Positions 53,733 to 61,906 of a DNA stretch of 64,000 nucleotides are shown one piece after another. Below the pieces are notes generated by a model, which was not told the origin of the DNA, searched no databases, and was given only the letters and a program-made list of their open reading frames with translations. The first letter of the stretch is position 1. Every line of letters starts with the position of its first letter. Origin of the DNA: Croceibacterium_B sp963783195 (GTDB lineage: Bacteria > Pseudomonadota > Alphaproteobacteria > Sphingomonadales > Sphingomonadaceae); NCBI GenBank assembly GCA_963783195.1, contig CAWAMV010000004.1, forward strand, positions 1,116,001-1,180,000, read 5' to 3'. Made by a program: the position numbers and the translations under genes.

Positions 53733-55087
53733 AGCTGCTGGGCATTTTCGTCGCGCTGGCCCTTCTGGTGCCCACCACGGCGCTGGCGGGCGCCACGGAG
53801 GACGTCGCCGCGCTAACCCGGCGGGTCGAGCGGCTGGAAGGGGAGCGTGCGGTCAAGAAGCTGCAGCGCGCTTTCGGCTACTATGTCGACCGCGGCTTGT
53901 GGGGCGAGGCCGCGGCGCTGTTCGATGCGGACGGAACGATCGAGCTCGGCCTCGACGGCATCTATCGTGGTCCGGCCAGGATCTCGGAATACCTGCGCCG
54001 CCTGCACGGTGGGCAGGAGGGCTTGATCTATGGCCAGCTCAACGAATGGGTCACGCTCCAGCCTGCGATCCAGGTGGCGGGCGACGGGCGCAGCGCGACG
54101 GCGCGTTGGCGGGACCTGGGGATGCTGGGCCAGTACAAGAAGCACGCCGAGTGGCGCGACGGGATCTACGAGAATACTTATGCCAAGGGCGCGGACGGGG
54201 TGTGGCGGATCAGGTCGCTGCACCTTTGGACCAACTTCACCGCGCCCTACGCCAGGGGATGGGCGCGGCTGAAGGAGGGCGAGGGGCTGGCGCGCAGCGA
54301 GGCTTCGCTCGCGTTCCCGCCCGATGCTCCGCCGACGGCCACCTACGCGCCGTTCCCGGCGGTGCGGACCGCCCCGTTCCGGCAGGCCGCGGCGAGCGTG
54401 GGACAGGTGCCGCCGCCGGTGAGGCTCACGACGAAGGGTGCGCTGGCCGACCGCGTCGGGGGGTACGCGGCGCGGGTCTCCCGGCTCGAGGACCAGTCGG
54501 CGATCGAGAACCTGCAGGCGATGTACGGCTATTACTTCGACACCGGCCGTTGGGACCAAGTCGCTGATCTGTTTATGGAAAGTGGCAGTTTCGAGTACGG
54601 CCAGCGCGGGGTCTATCTCGGGCGGGATCGCATCCGGCGGGCGTTGCTGCTGTTCGGTCCGCAGGGGCTCGCGCCGGCGCATCTCAACAATCACATGCAG
54701 TTGCAGAACGTGATCGTCGTGGCGCCGGACGGCCGGACCGCCACGGGCCGCTGGCAGGGCATGGTCATGCTGTCCGAGCCCGGCCACAACGCCGTGTGGG
54801 GCGTTGGCATCTACGAGAACGAATACGCCAAAATCGGCAACAAGTGGCTGATTTCAAAGCTGCATTTCTACCCGACGGCGCTGACAGACTACGACCAGGG
54901 ATGGATGAAATCGCAGATCCAGATGGAGGGAACGAGCGCGCTGTTTCCGCCTGACCGGCCGCCGACCGAAGTCTATCGCACGCTGCCGGGCAATTACATC
55001 CCGCCCTTCAGTTTCGACCACCCGGTGACCGGCAAGCCCTTGAAGGACCTGCCGCAGCCGCCCGACGACGTGGTTGGACGTCAATGA
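53729..55087 (+). CDS. Exported protein with two SnoaL-like domains
   Basis: 452 codons with a signal peptide (MKLLGIFVALALLVPTTALA). Two related NTF2-like halves begin with a short coiled coil. The first has LTRRVERLEGERAVKKLQRA, FGYYVDRGLWGEAAALF and IYENTYAK. The second has RVSRLEDQSAIENLQAM, YGYYFDTGRWDQVADLF and IYENEYAK. The third member of the pattern is the separate gene at 55084-55857, which has a single such domain. Each half keeps the acidic residues expected in the cavity of SnoaL proteins. The reaction is unknown. It overlaps both neighbours by 4 bases. Confidence 0.8.
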   Translation: MKLLGIFVALALLVPTTALAGATEDVAALTRRVERLEGERAVKKLQRAFGYYVDRGLWGEAAALFDADGTIELGLDGIYRGPARISEYLRRLHGGQEGLIYGQLNEWVTLQPAIQVAGDGRSATARWRDLGMLGQYKKHAEWRDGIYENTYAKGADGVWRIRSLHLWTNFTAPYARGWARLKEGEGLARSEASLAFPPDAPPTATYAPFPAVRTAPFRQAAASVGQVPPPVRLTTKGALADRVGGYAARVSRLEDQSAIENLQAMYGYYFDTGRWDQVADLFMESGSFEYGQRGVYLGRDRIRRALLLFGPQGLAPAHLNNHMQLQNVIVVAPDGRTATGRWQGMVMLSEPGHNAVWGVGIYENEYAKIGNKWLISKLHFYPTALTDYDQGWMKSQIQMEGTSALFPPDRPPTEVYRTLPGNYIPPFSFDHPVTGKPLKDLPQPPDDVVGRQ

Positions 55088-55857
55088 AGCGCTTGATCGC
55101 CATTGGAACACTGCTGTTCGCGGCCCCGCTCGCGGCGCAGAGCGCCGAACAGCGGCTCGACGCGCTGGACAAGCGGATCGAGCGGCTCGAGGACCTCAAC
55201 CAGATCGAGCGGGTCCAGCGAACTTACGGCTATTTCGTCGACAAGGGGCAGTGGACCCAGCTCAGCGAATTGTTCACCGACGATGCCACGCTGGAGATTG
55301 GCGGCAAGGGCCTGTTCCTCGGTAAGGATCGTGTACTCGAATACATGCAGACGGCGTTCGGCCCCGATGGCGCCAAGCCGGGGATGCTGGCCAATCACAT
55401 GCAGTTCCAGCCGATCCCCGACGTTGCACCCGACGGCAAGACCGGCTGGATCCGCAGCCGCGCCTTCGTGATGAGCATCGGCGGCTGGGGCCTTCCGCTC
55501 TACGAGAACGAATACCGCAAGGAGAACGGCGTCTGGAAGATCAGCCGCCTGTCCGGACCCTTCACGATGTATTCCAGCTGGCAGGGCTGGGGGCACGATG
55601 CGCTCAACAACACCTGGCCCGACAAGTTCGACCCGCCGCCCGACCTGCCGCCGACCACGGTCTACCTGACCTATCCGGCCTACTACATCGTCCCGTTCCA
55701 CTATCCCAACCCGGTGACCGGGAAGCCCATCGCCAACGGCACGCAGCCCGCCGGCGTCTATCACCGCCCGCCCGGCACGCCCGAGCAGGAGGCGGCGCTT
55801 GCCAAGGGTCGCCTCGCCGACGGGACCCAGCCGATCGCCGAGCCCCCGAAGGATTGA
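55084..55857 (+). CDS. Exported SnoaL-like protein
   Basis: 257 codons with a signal peptide (MKRLIAIGTLLFAAPLAA). A coiled-coil start (LDALDKRIERLEDLNQIERV) leads into YGYFVDKGQWTQLSELFTDD and later LYENEYRKENGVWKIS, closely matching each half of the preceding protein. A proline-rich C-terminal tail holds HYPNPVTGKPIANGTQP, similar to the DHPVTGKPLKDLPQP tail of the neighbour. It overlaps the preceding gene and is 3 bases from the PQQ dehydrogenase gene, so the four genes from 52782 to 57945 form one operon. Confidence 0.8.
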   Translation: MKRLIAIGTLLFAAPLAAQSAEQRLDALDKRIERLEDLNQIERVQRTYGYFVDKGQWTQLSELFTDDATLEIGGKGLFLGKDRVLEYMQTAFGPDGAKPGMLANHMQFQPIPDVAPDGKTGWIRSRAFVMSIGGWGLPLYENEYRKENGVWKISRLSGPFTMYSSWQGWGHDALNNTWPDKFDPPPDLPPTTVYLTYPAYYIVPFHYPNPVTGKPIANGTQPAGVYHRPPGTPEQEAALAKGRLADGTQPIAEPPKD

Positions 55858-55860
55858 CCC

Positions 55861-57945
55861 GTGAAGAATCTCGCCGCGTTCCTTGCCCTGGCGCTCGCCG
55901 CCTGCACGACCGCCAGCGTGGCGCCGGTCGCGCCCGGCGGGCCGGCCGATCCGCTCGACGACCCGGCAAGCACCCAGTGGCTGTCGGACGGCCACGACTA
56001 TTCCGCCCAGCGCTACAGCCCGCTGACCCAGATCACCGCGGCCAACGTTGCCCAGCTCGGTCTCGCCTGGTTCGACCAGTACGACACCTTCCGCGGGGTC
56101 GAGGCGACGCCGCTCTATGCCGATGGCGTGCTCTACAACACGCTGCCGTTCAACATCACCATCGCCTATGACGCGAAGACCGGCGCCAAGCTGTGGACCC
56201 ACGATCCGGAAACGCCGCGCGAATATGCGCGCTACGCTTGCTGTGAGCCGGTCGCCCGCGGCCTGGCGCTGTCCGGCAACAAGGTCATCATCGCCACGCT
56301 CGATGGCCGCCTGATCGCGATCGACAAGGCGAACGGCAGGCCGGTCTGGACCACGCGGACGTTCCCCGAGCAGACGCAGTACGCCTATTCGATCACCGGC
56401 GCGCCGCGGGTGTTCGGCGACATGGTCGTGGTCGGCCAGTCGGGCGGCGATCTGGGCGTGCGCGGGTTCGTCTCGGCCTACGACGTGAACGACGGCCACG
56501 AGCTGTGGAAGTTCTACCTCACGCCCAACCCGAAGGACGAGGCCGACGGCGCGGCGAGCGATCCCGTGAACGCGATGATGCGCAAGACCTGGGCCGACAC
56601 GGGGATGTGGCGCGAACTGGGCGGCGGGGCCAATCCGTGGGATTCCATCGCCTACGATCCCGATCTCGACCTGGTCTACGTCGGCACCGGCAACTCGGTG
56701 CCGCATTCGCGGTTCTATCGCTCCAACGACGAGGGCGACAACCTGTTCACCTGCTCCATCGTGGCGCTCCACGGCAAGGACGGCAGCTACGCCTGGCACT
56801 ACCAGATGAATCCCGGCGAGGAGTGGGACTGGACCTGCACCCAGTCGATGGTCAGCGCCGACCTCACGATCGACGGACGCCATCGCAAGGTGCTGATGCA
56901 GGCGCCCAAGAACGGGTTTTTCTACGTGCTCGACCGCGCGACCGGAGAGTTCATCAGCGCGAAGGCCCACGTGTTCCAGAACTGGAACGAGGGCTTCGAC
57001 GCGCAAGGGCGGCCGAAGACGAGCGACAAGGTCCGCTACGGCACCGACCCGGTCATGGTGGCGCCGGGGCCGGGCGGGGGCCACAACTGGTTTCCCATGG
57101 CCTACAGCCCGCGCACGGGCCTGGCCTATTTTCCCGCGTACCAGTCCGCCTTCGCCTATGCCAACCAGCCGGGCTGGAAGCCGCAACCGATGCGGTCGAA
57201 CAGCGGCTGGGGCGGCTACACCGGAGAAGCCGGCAAGAAGCGCGGCGCAATCATGGAGCAGGCGGGCACGCTGGAGAAGGCGTGGCTCACCGCGTGGGAT
57301 CCGGTCAGGCAGGAGGTCCGCTGGCAGGTGCCGCTGCCACGCCACGGCAACGGCGGCGTGATGGTGACCGCCAGCGACCTCGTGTTCGAGGGCACGACCA
57401 GGCAGACTTTCGACGCCTTCGATGCGCGGACCGGCAAGGTGCTGTGGGAATACCCGACGCAGAGCGCCCCTGTGGCGGGCGCGATTACCTACCTGCTGGA
57501 CGGCGTGCAGTACGTCGCCGTCAACGCCGGGTGGGGCGGCGGCGCGGCGCAGATCGAGCGCGGCGCGGGCATCGAACTGCCGCGCGCCCCGGCCCGGTTG
57601 CTGGTATTCCGGCTGGGCGGGACCGGGCAGTTGCCGCCGCTCGCCGCGAGCGAGCCGATCCCCAACCCCCCGCCCCTGCGGGCGAGCGAGGCCGAGGTGG
57701 CGCAAGGCGCGCAGCTGTTCGCCGACACATGCGCGCTGTGCCATGGGCAGAACGCGATCGGCGGGGTCAAGGACTTGCGCCACATGACGCCCGAAACGCA
57801 CGCGAAGTTTGCCGACATCGTGCTGGCGGGGATTTATGGCGACAAGGGCATGGCGAGCTTTGCCGACATCCTGACGCCGACGCAGGTGGAACGGATCCAC
57901 GATTACCTGGTCGCGCGGGCCAACGAGGATTGGGGCGAGAAGTGA
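55861..57945 (+). CDS. PQQ-dependent dehydrogenase with C-terminal cytochrome c
   Basis: 694 codons from a GTG. A lipobox LAAC (Cys15) predicts a lipoprotein. It has the vicinal CC (RYACCEPVARG), the propeller repeat GDNLFTCSIVALHGKDGSYAW (partly conserved tryptophan-docking), the active-site EEWDWTCTQS and a heme motif CALCHG near residue 620. As in the other two enzymes the position two after the catalytic Asp is Thr. It is the fourth gene of the operon starting at 52782. It probably oxidises an alcohol to an aldehyde, ketone or lactone in the periplasm. Confidence 0.9.
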   Translation: MKNLAAFLALALAACTTASVAPVAPGGPADPLDDPASTQWLSDGHDYSAQRYSPLTQITAANVAQLGLAWFDQYDTFRGVEATPLYADGVLYNTLPFNITIAYDAKTGAKLWTHDPETPREYARYACCEPVARGLALSGNKVIIATLDGRLIAIDKANGRPVWTTRTFPEQTQYAYSITGAPRVFGDMVVVGQSGGDLGVRGFVSAYDVNDGHELWKFYLTPNPKDEADGAASDPVNAMMRKTWADTGMWRELGGGANPWDSIAYDPDLDLVYVGTGNSVPHSRFYRSNDEGDNLFTCSIVALHGKDGSYAWHYQMNPGEEWDWTCTQSMVSADLTIDGRHRKVLMQAPKNGFFYVLDRATGEFISAKAHVFQNWNEGFDAQGRPKTSDKVRYGTDPVMVAPGPGGGHNWFPMAYSPRTGLAYFPAYQSAFAYANQPGWKPQPMRSNSGWGGYTGEAGKKRGAIMEQAGTLEKAWLTAWDPVRQEVRWQVPLPRHGNGGVMVTASDLVFEGTTRQTFDAFDARTGKVLWEYPTQSAPVAGAITYLLDGVQYVAVNAGWGGGAAQIERGAGIELPRAPARLLVFRLGGTGQLPPLAASEPIPNPPPLRASEAEVAQGAQLFADTCALCHGQNAIGGVKDLRHMTPETHAKFADIVLAGIYGDKGMASFADILTPTQVERIHDYLVARANEDWGEK

Positions 57946-58071
57946 ACCATTCAGGGGATGGACATTTTGCCTTCCGCAAAAAAGGTCCAATCGACGAATA
58001 CACGGGATGACTCGCACCGCGTGTGCTGTCACTATGCCAGTGGCCCGGAAAAAGGGCGGGGAGCAGGATGA

Positions 58072-58446
58072 ATGAAGAAGTTACTACCGGCCATCGCCAT
58101 CTTGTCTGCCGTGGGCGCAGCGACCGCGGCGGACGCGCACCACAGCTTCGGCATGTTCGACATGAGCAAGGAAGTCACGGTGAAGGGCAAGGTCCGCAAG
58201 TTCCAGTGGACCAACCCGCACTCCTACATTCAACTCGTGTCCAAGGACGCCTCGGGCAAGGACGTCGAATACTCGATGGAGATGGGGGCGCCGATGTACC
58301 TCTATGCGCGCGGCTGGCGCCCGGCGACGCTGAAGGCGGGGATGGACGTCGCGATCACGATCCACCCGCTGCGCAACGGCCAGCCGGGCGGCGTGGTGAT
58401 GGATGTCACCACGGCTGACGGCAAGCCGATCGGGACCAACAAATGA
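58072..58446 (+). CDS. DUF6152 family exported protein
   Basis: 124 codons with a signal peptide (MKKLLPAIAILSAVGAATA, then ADA). The mature start AHHSFGMFDMSKEVTVKGKV and the later KFQWTNPHSYIQL match DUF6152 as I know it, a small beta-rich family often encoded next to exported hypothetical and PQQ or quinone-linked genes. Its function is not known. It overlaps the next gene by 4 bases. A 126-base gap without an obvious terminator separates it from the PQQ dehydrogenase. Confidence 0.75.
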   Translation: MKKLLPAIAILSAVGAATAADAHHSFGMFDMSKEVTVKGKVRKFQWTNPHSYIQLVSKDASGKDVEYSMEMGAPMYLYARGWRPATLKAGMDVAITIHPLRNGQPGGVVMDVTTADGKPIGTNK

Positions 58447-59216
58447 TCCGCAGCCTGGCGGCCGCGGCGGCGGCGGCCGCGCTCTTCCTTGCCGGCACGG
58501 CCCAGGCGCAGGATGCCGCCACTCACGACGAGCGCGTGGCGGAATTCGCCAAGCTGCCTTACTGGCCGGGCTACTGGATCAGTGAGCAGTTCGACGGGAC
58601 GACCATCACCGGCGTGGCCCCGCCGCGCGACCCGTCGCTGCCCAGGCTCGACCGCCTGAACGGGAACGACGCGCCGTGGAACGAGGAAGGCAAGCGGCGC
58701 CAGGCTGAAGACGCCAAGACCCGCGGTTTTCGCGGCGCGTCCGGCTGGGGCTACCCCATGATGATGGACGCGGCGACGCCGTTCCAGGTCATGATCACGC
58801 CCGAGGAGACGCTGATCGTCAACGCCTATGGCGAGACGCGGCACATCTACACCGACGGTCGCGACTTCCCGGCCGCCGAAGACATGTGGCCGACAGTGTG
58901 GGGCACCTCGGTCGGGCACTGGGAGGGCGACACGCTGGTGGTCGACACCATCGGGGTGCAGAGCCCGGTGGTCTACTTTCACAGCGCGCTGACGCTATCC
59001 GACGACGCGAAGTATCACGAGACCCTGAAGCTCCTCGGCGACAAGCTGCGCATGACCTTGACGGTCGAGGATCCGACCACGCTGACCGAACCGTGGCACA
59101 GGACCATCAACTACGTGCGCGAAACCTCGTTCGACCGCATGATCCAGATGGACTTCTCCAACGACCGGACCGACTACAGCGACGGCGTGGGGAAGATCGA
59201 GCCGCCGAAGGACTGA
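58443..59216 (+). CDS. Exported hypothetical protein, GHWxGDTL family
   Basis: 257 codons with a signal peptide (MIRSLAAAAAAAALFLAGTAQA). Recurrent motifs are KLPYWPGYW near residue 37, TPFQVMITPEETLIVNAYGE, RHIYTDGRDFPAAEDMWPT and GHWEGDTLVVDTIG, followed by VEDPTTLTEPW and SFDRMIQ. All of these recur in the next gene. The last two groups also occur at 949-1995 and in the remnant at 4651-5045. No catalytic motif is evident. It is translationally coupled to the DUF6152 gene. Confidence 0.75.
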   Translation: MIRSLAAAAAAAALFLAGTAQAQDAATHDERVAEFAKLPYWPGYWISEQFDGTTITGVAPPRDPSLPRLDRLNGNDAPWNEEGKRRQAEDAKTRGFRGASGWGYPMMMDAATPFQVMITPEETLIVNAYGETRHIYTDGRDFPAAEDMWPTVWGTSVGHWEGDTLVVDTIGVQSPVVYFHSALTLSDDAKYHETLKLLGDKLRMTLTVEDPTTLTEPWHRTINYVRETSFDRMIQMDFSNDRTDYSDGVGKIEPPKD

Positions 59217-59262
59217 GGCGGAATTGACGGGGAGCGGATGGTTTGGACGTGGGGCACCTGAC

Positions 59263-60051
59263 ATGAGACGTTCAAGCTTTCTCGCGGCCTTCGGCATGGC
59301 CGCCGTCCTGGGGATGGTCCCTGGCGCTGCGCCGGCCGAAGAGACCGCGCAGGCGCGCGACAGCGCCTTCCATGCCTTGCCGTACTGGCCGGGCTACTGG
59401 GTCCCGGTGGACCAGCTCGACATCCCGATCAGCGGCATCCGCACCAACTTCGGACAGGAAAGCAAGACGCCGCCGACCGACTCGCTCGGCGTCTGGGCGC
59501 CGAACATCCCGTGGAACGAGGAAGGGCGCCGCCGCGTGGCGGAAAACGCCAGGACGATGAATGCGCGCAAGGGGCAGGGCTGGAGCTTCCCCACGATGAT
59601 GACCGCGGCCACTCCCTTCCAGGTCCTGATCACGCCCGAGGAGGTGCTGATCATCAATGCCTACAACGAGGCGCGGCACATCTACACCGACGGGCGCGAT
59701 CACCCGGCTGCCGAGGACCTGTGGCCAACCACGACCGGCAACTCGATCGGCCACTGGGACGGCGACACGCTGGTGGTCGACACCATCATGGTCACCAACC
59801 CGAACGATTATTTCCAGGGCGCCCCGCCGTTGAGCGAAGAGGCGCATTACGCCGAGCGCATCTGGCTGGATGGCGAGAACCTTCGCGCGCAGATGACGAT
59901 CACCGATCCCGTCACCTTGTCGGTGCCGTGGGTCTCGAACATCGTCTGGGCGCGCGACACCGGCTTCGACCGCATGATACAGGTCGACTGGACGAACGAC
60001 CGAACCGGGACCGACGGCGTGAACAACACCATCGAGCCGCCGCAAGACTGA
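59263..60051 (+). CDS. Exported hypothetical protein, GHWxGDTL family
   Basis: 262 codons from the ATG at 59263 (MRRSSFLAAFGMAAVLGM), which gives a proper signal peptide; a TTG at 59224 is possible. It is a clear tandem paralogue of the previous gene: LPYWPGYW, TPFQVLITPEEVLIINAYNE, RHIYTDGRDHPAAEDLWPT, GHWDGDTLVVDTIM, ITDPVTLSVPW and GFDRMIQ. It appears to be part of the exported protein operon ending at 61091. The function is unknown. Confidence 0.75.
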   Translation: MRRSSFLAAFGMAAVLGMVPGAAPAEETAQARDSAFHALPYWPGYWVPVDQLDIPISGIRTNFGQESKTPPTDSLGVWAPNIPWNEEGRRRVAENARTMNARKGQGWSFPTMMTAATPFQVLITPEEVLIINAYNEARHIYTDGRDHPAAEDLWPTTTGNSIGHWDGDTLVVDTIMVTNPNDYFQGAPPLSEEAHYAERIWLDGENLRAQMTITDPVTLSVPWVSNIVWARDTGFDRMIQVDWTNDRTGTDGVNNTIEPPQD

Positions 60052-60071
60052 CACCCCAGGGGAGAGAAAAC

Positions 60072-61091
60072 ATGCGCAAGCAACTTCTGACCGCAGGCCT
60101 TGCCTGCATCGCCTTCGCGCTGGCCGCACCCGCCGCGGCGCAGAGCCAGCCGGGGCCCGAGGCCACCGTGCAGGTCGCCGCCATTCCCGGCGTCGTCGCC
60201 CCAGGGGCGAAGTGGAAGAACTTCTGGGAAGGCCCGATGATCGTCGACGGCATGGCCGCGGCAAAGGACGGCTCGATCCTGTTCGCGCAGGAGCAGAGCA
60301 ATTCGATCATCCGCGTCTGGCCCAACGGCAAGTCGTGGGCGGCCTATCCCTTTGTTGCCGGGGCGGGATCGATCTCGTTCGACAAGCAGGGCAACGCCTT
60401 TGCCGCCGACCGCTCTTGCACCGATCCGGGGCTTGGGCTGGGCAAGAACTGCACGATCCTGTCGAAGATCGTCCAGCTCACGCCAGGGCGCAAGACGGTG
60501 GCGGACAAGTTCGCCGACGGCAGCACGCTGGGCCGCATCAACGACCTTGCGGCCGACAATCACGGCGGGGCCTACTTCACCCAGCTCGGCCTGTTCCACG
60601 CCAAGGCCGACGGCTCGGTCGACACGATCATCGCCGCCAATCCGCAGGAAACCGGCGTCTTTACCAACGGCCTGGTGCTGAGCCCGGACGGCAGGACGCT
60701 CTACGTGACCAACCGCACGCAGATCCTCGCCTTCGACGTGGCGGCCGACGGCGGGCTGTCGAACCGTCGCACTTTCGCCACCATCGCCGGCGAGCCGGAG
60801 GGCAGCTTCGGGGCCGACGGCATGACCGTCGATGCGGCCGGGCGGCTCTACGCGACGACCGGGCAGGGCATCGTGGTGTTCGACAAGTCCGGCAAGCAGC
60901 TGGGTGCGATCCCCGTGCCGCGGCGCGCGATCACGGTCGCCATCGGCGGGCCCTCGGGCAAGACGCTCTATGCCGGGGCGATGGGCGCCAACACCCCGAC
61001 GGGCGAGAACTGGGCGACGCCCGAAGGCATTCGCAACATCGCCGCCACGATCTATGCCATCGACCTTCTGGCGCCCGGCGTCGGGAAGTGA
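60072..61091 (+). CDS. SMP-30/gluconolactonase-like exported protein
   Basis: 339 codons from the ATG at 60072, behind GGGGAGAG. The signal peptide (MRKQLLTAGLACIAFALAAPAAA) is clear. Propeller segments include WEGPMIVDGMAAAKDGSILF, INDLAADNHGGAYFTQLG, TNGLVLSPDGRTLYVTN and GADGMTVDAAGRLYATT. The acidic residues in these repeats are those that bind the metal in SMP-30 lactonases. It is the second such protein in the cluster; the first is at 52782-53732. A role as a periplasmic lactonase beside the PQQ enzymes is plausible. Confidence 0.82.
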   Translation: MRKQLLTAGLACIAFALAAPAAAQSQPGPEATVQVAAIPGVVAPGAKWKNFWEGPMIVDGMAAAKDGSILFAQEQSNSIIRVWPNGKSWAAYPFVAGAGSISFDKQGNAFAADRSCTDPGLGLGKNCTILSKIVQLTPGRKTVADKFADGSTLGRINDLAADNHGGAYFTQLGLFHAKADGSVDTIIAANPQETGVFTNGLVLSPDGRTLYVTNRTQILAFDVAADGGLSNRRTFATIAGEPEGSFGADGMTVDAAGRLYATTGQGIVVFDKSGKQLGAIPVPRRAITVAIGGPSGKTLYAGAMGANTPTGENWATPEGIRNIAATIYAIDLLAPGVGK

Positions 61092-61095
61092 CGGC

Positions 61096-61767
61096 TCAGT
61101 CGGCTGACGGGGCGGCCGGCGCGCCATAACGGCGCGCCAGGCCGACCAGCAGCGCGATCAGCAAGGGCACGAGCACGATCGACAGCACCACCTTGGCCAG
61201 CGCCTGGCCGATGATGAGGTTGGCGATCGGCCGTTCGCCATAGAACGACACTGTGATGAAGATCAGCGTGTCGATCACCTGGCTGATCACCGCCGCGATG
61301 GCGCCTGCCACCAGCGTCATGCTGCCGGCCCGCGCGGCGAGCTTGGCGAACAGGAACACGTTGAGCGTCATCGACACGCCATAGGCGATGATCCCGGCGA
61401 TCATCAGCCGAACCCCCTGGCCGAGCACGATGGGGAAGGCTTCCTTGGCCGGCTCGTACATGCCCGGGTCGGTCGGCAGCTGGATCACCAGGAATGTCAG
61501 GGCGATCGCGGTAACCAGCGGAATGAAGCCGAAGCGCACCAGCCGGTCCGCCACCGCGCGGCCATAGAGCCTCGCGACCGAACTCGAGATCGCCACCAGC
61601 AGCAGGAACGGCAGGATGCCAGCCTCCACCGCCAACGGGCCGAGGGCGACCTGCTTGGAGCCGAGCACCCCGGCGATACAGGTCATGCCGCCATAGAGCA
61701 GCGCCAGGGCGAAGAGGGGCTGGGGGATGATCGCGGCCGCCGGCGCGCTTGTCGTCTGGTCTTCCAT
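61096..61767 (-). CDS. yhhQ: Queuosine precursor (7-cyano-7-deazaguanine) transporter, VUT family
   Basis: 223 codons with about six TM segments. The N-terminal half has LYGGMTCIAGVLGSKQVALG and the C-terminal half VISQVIDTLIFITVSFYGE, both characteristic of YhhQ/VUT proteins that import queuosine precursors. The mRNA start is unusual: a perfect outer stem directly abuts the ATG and no clear ribosome binding site is seen. It is convergent with the SMP-30-like gene and divergent from the nucleoside transporter, which makes a pair of base or nucleoside uptake genes. Confidence 0.85.
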   Translation of the reverse strand: MEDQTTSAPAAAIIPQPLFALALLYGGMTCIAGVLGSKQVALGPLAVEAGILPFLLLVAISSSVARLYGRAVADRLVRFGFIPLVTAIALTFLVIQLPTDPGMYEPAKEAFPIVLGQGVRLMIAGIIAYGVSMTLNVFLFAKLAARAGSMTLVAGAIAAVISQVIDTLIFITVSFYGERPIANLIIGQALAKVVLSIVLVPLLIALLVGLARRYGAPAAPSAD

Positions 61768-61809
61768 GGCGCACTGCTATTTCGCTTCGCTTGCGAAGAA
61801 AAGTGCGCC
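61768..61809 (-). promoter_or_regulatory. Structured 5' leader directly before the queuosine-precursor transporter start
   Basis: On the minus strand, GGCGCACT and AGTGCGCC form a perfect 8-base outer stem that ends right at the start codon. Inside it, CTTCGC and GCGAAG form a 6-base stem with a 2-base loop. This fits a regulatory RNA element, but it does not resemble the preQ1 riboswitch classes I know. Confidence 0.5.
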
Positions 61810-61906
61810 ATCCACACATTTGGCCCGGTCCGGAGCCGACATTTGCCTTGCCTTTGCCCCGGCTTTGCGAAAGGGGCGCGCTCGAGGGATCGTTCCAGAA
61901 GAAACC

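Noticed and set aside
55081..58032. A 983-codon open frame on the minus strand opposite the SnoaL and PQQ dehydrogenase genes
   Set aside because: It mirrors well-supported genes on the plus strand, has an Arg/Ala/Val/Gly-rich composition typical of antisense frames in GC-rich DNA, and shows no domain or ribosome binding site.
61768..61809. Classic preQ1 riboswitch before the queuosine-precursor transporter
   Set aside because: The A-rich tail and loop sequences of preQ1-I, and the features of the other classes I know, are not present; only a nested hairpin is supported.
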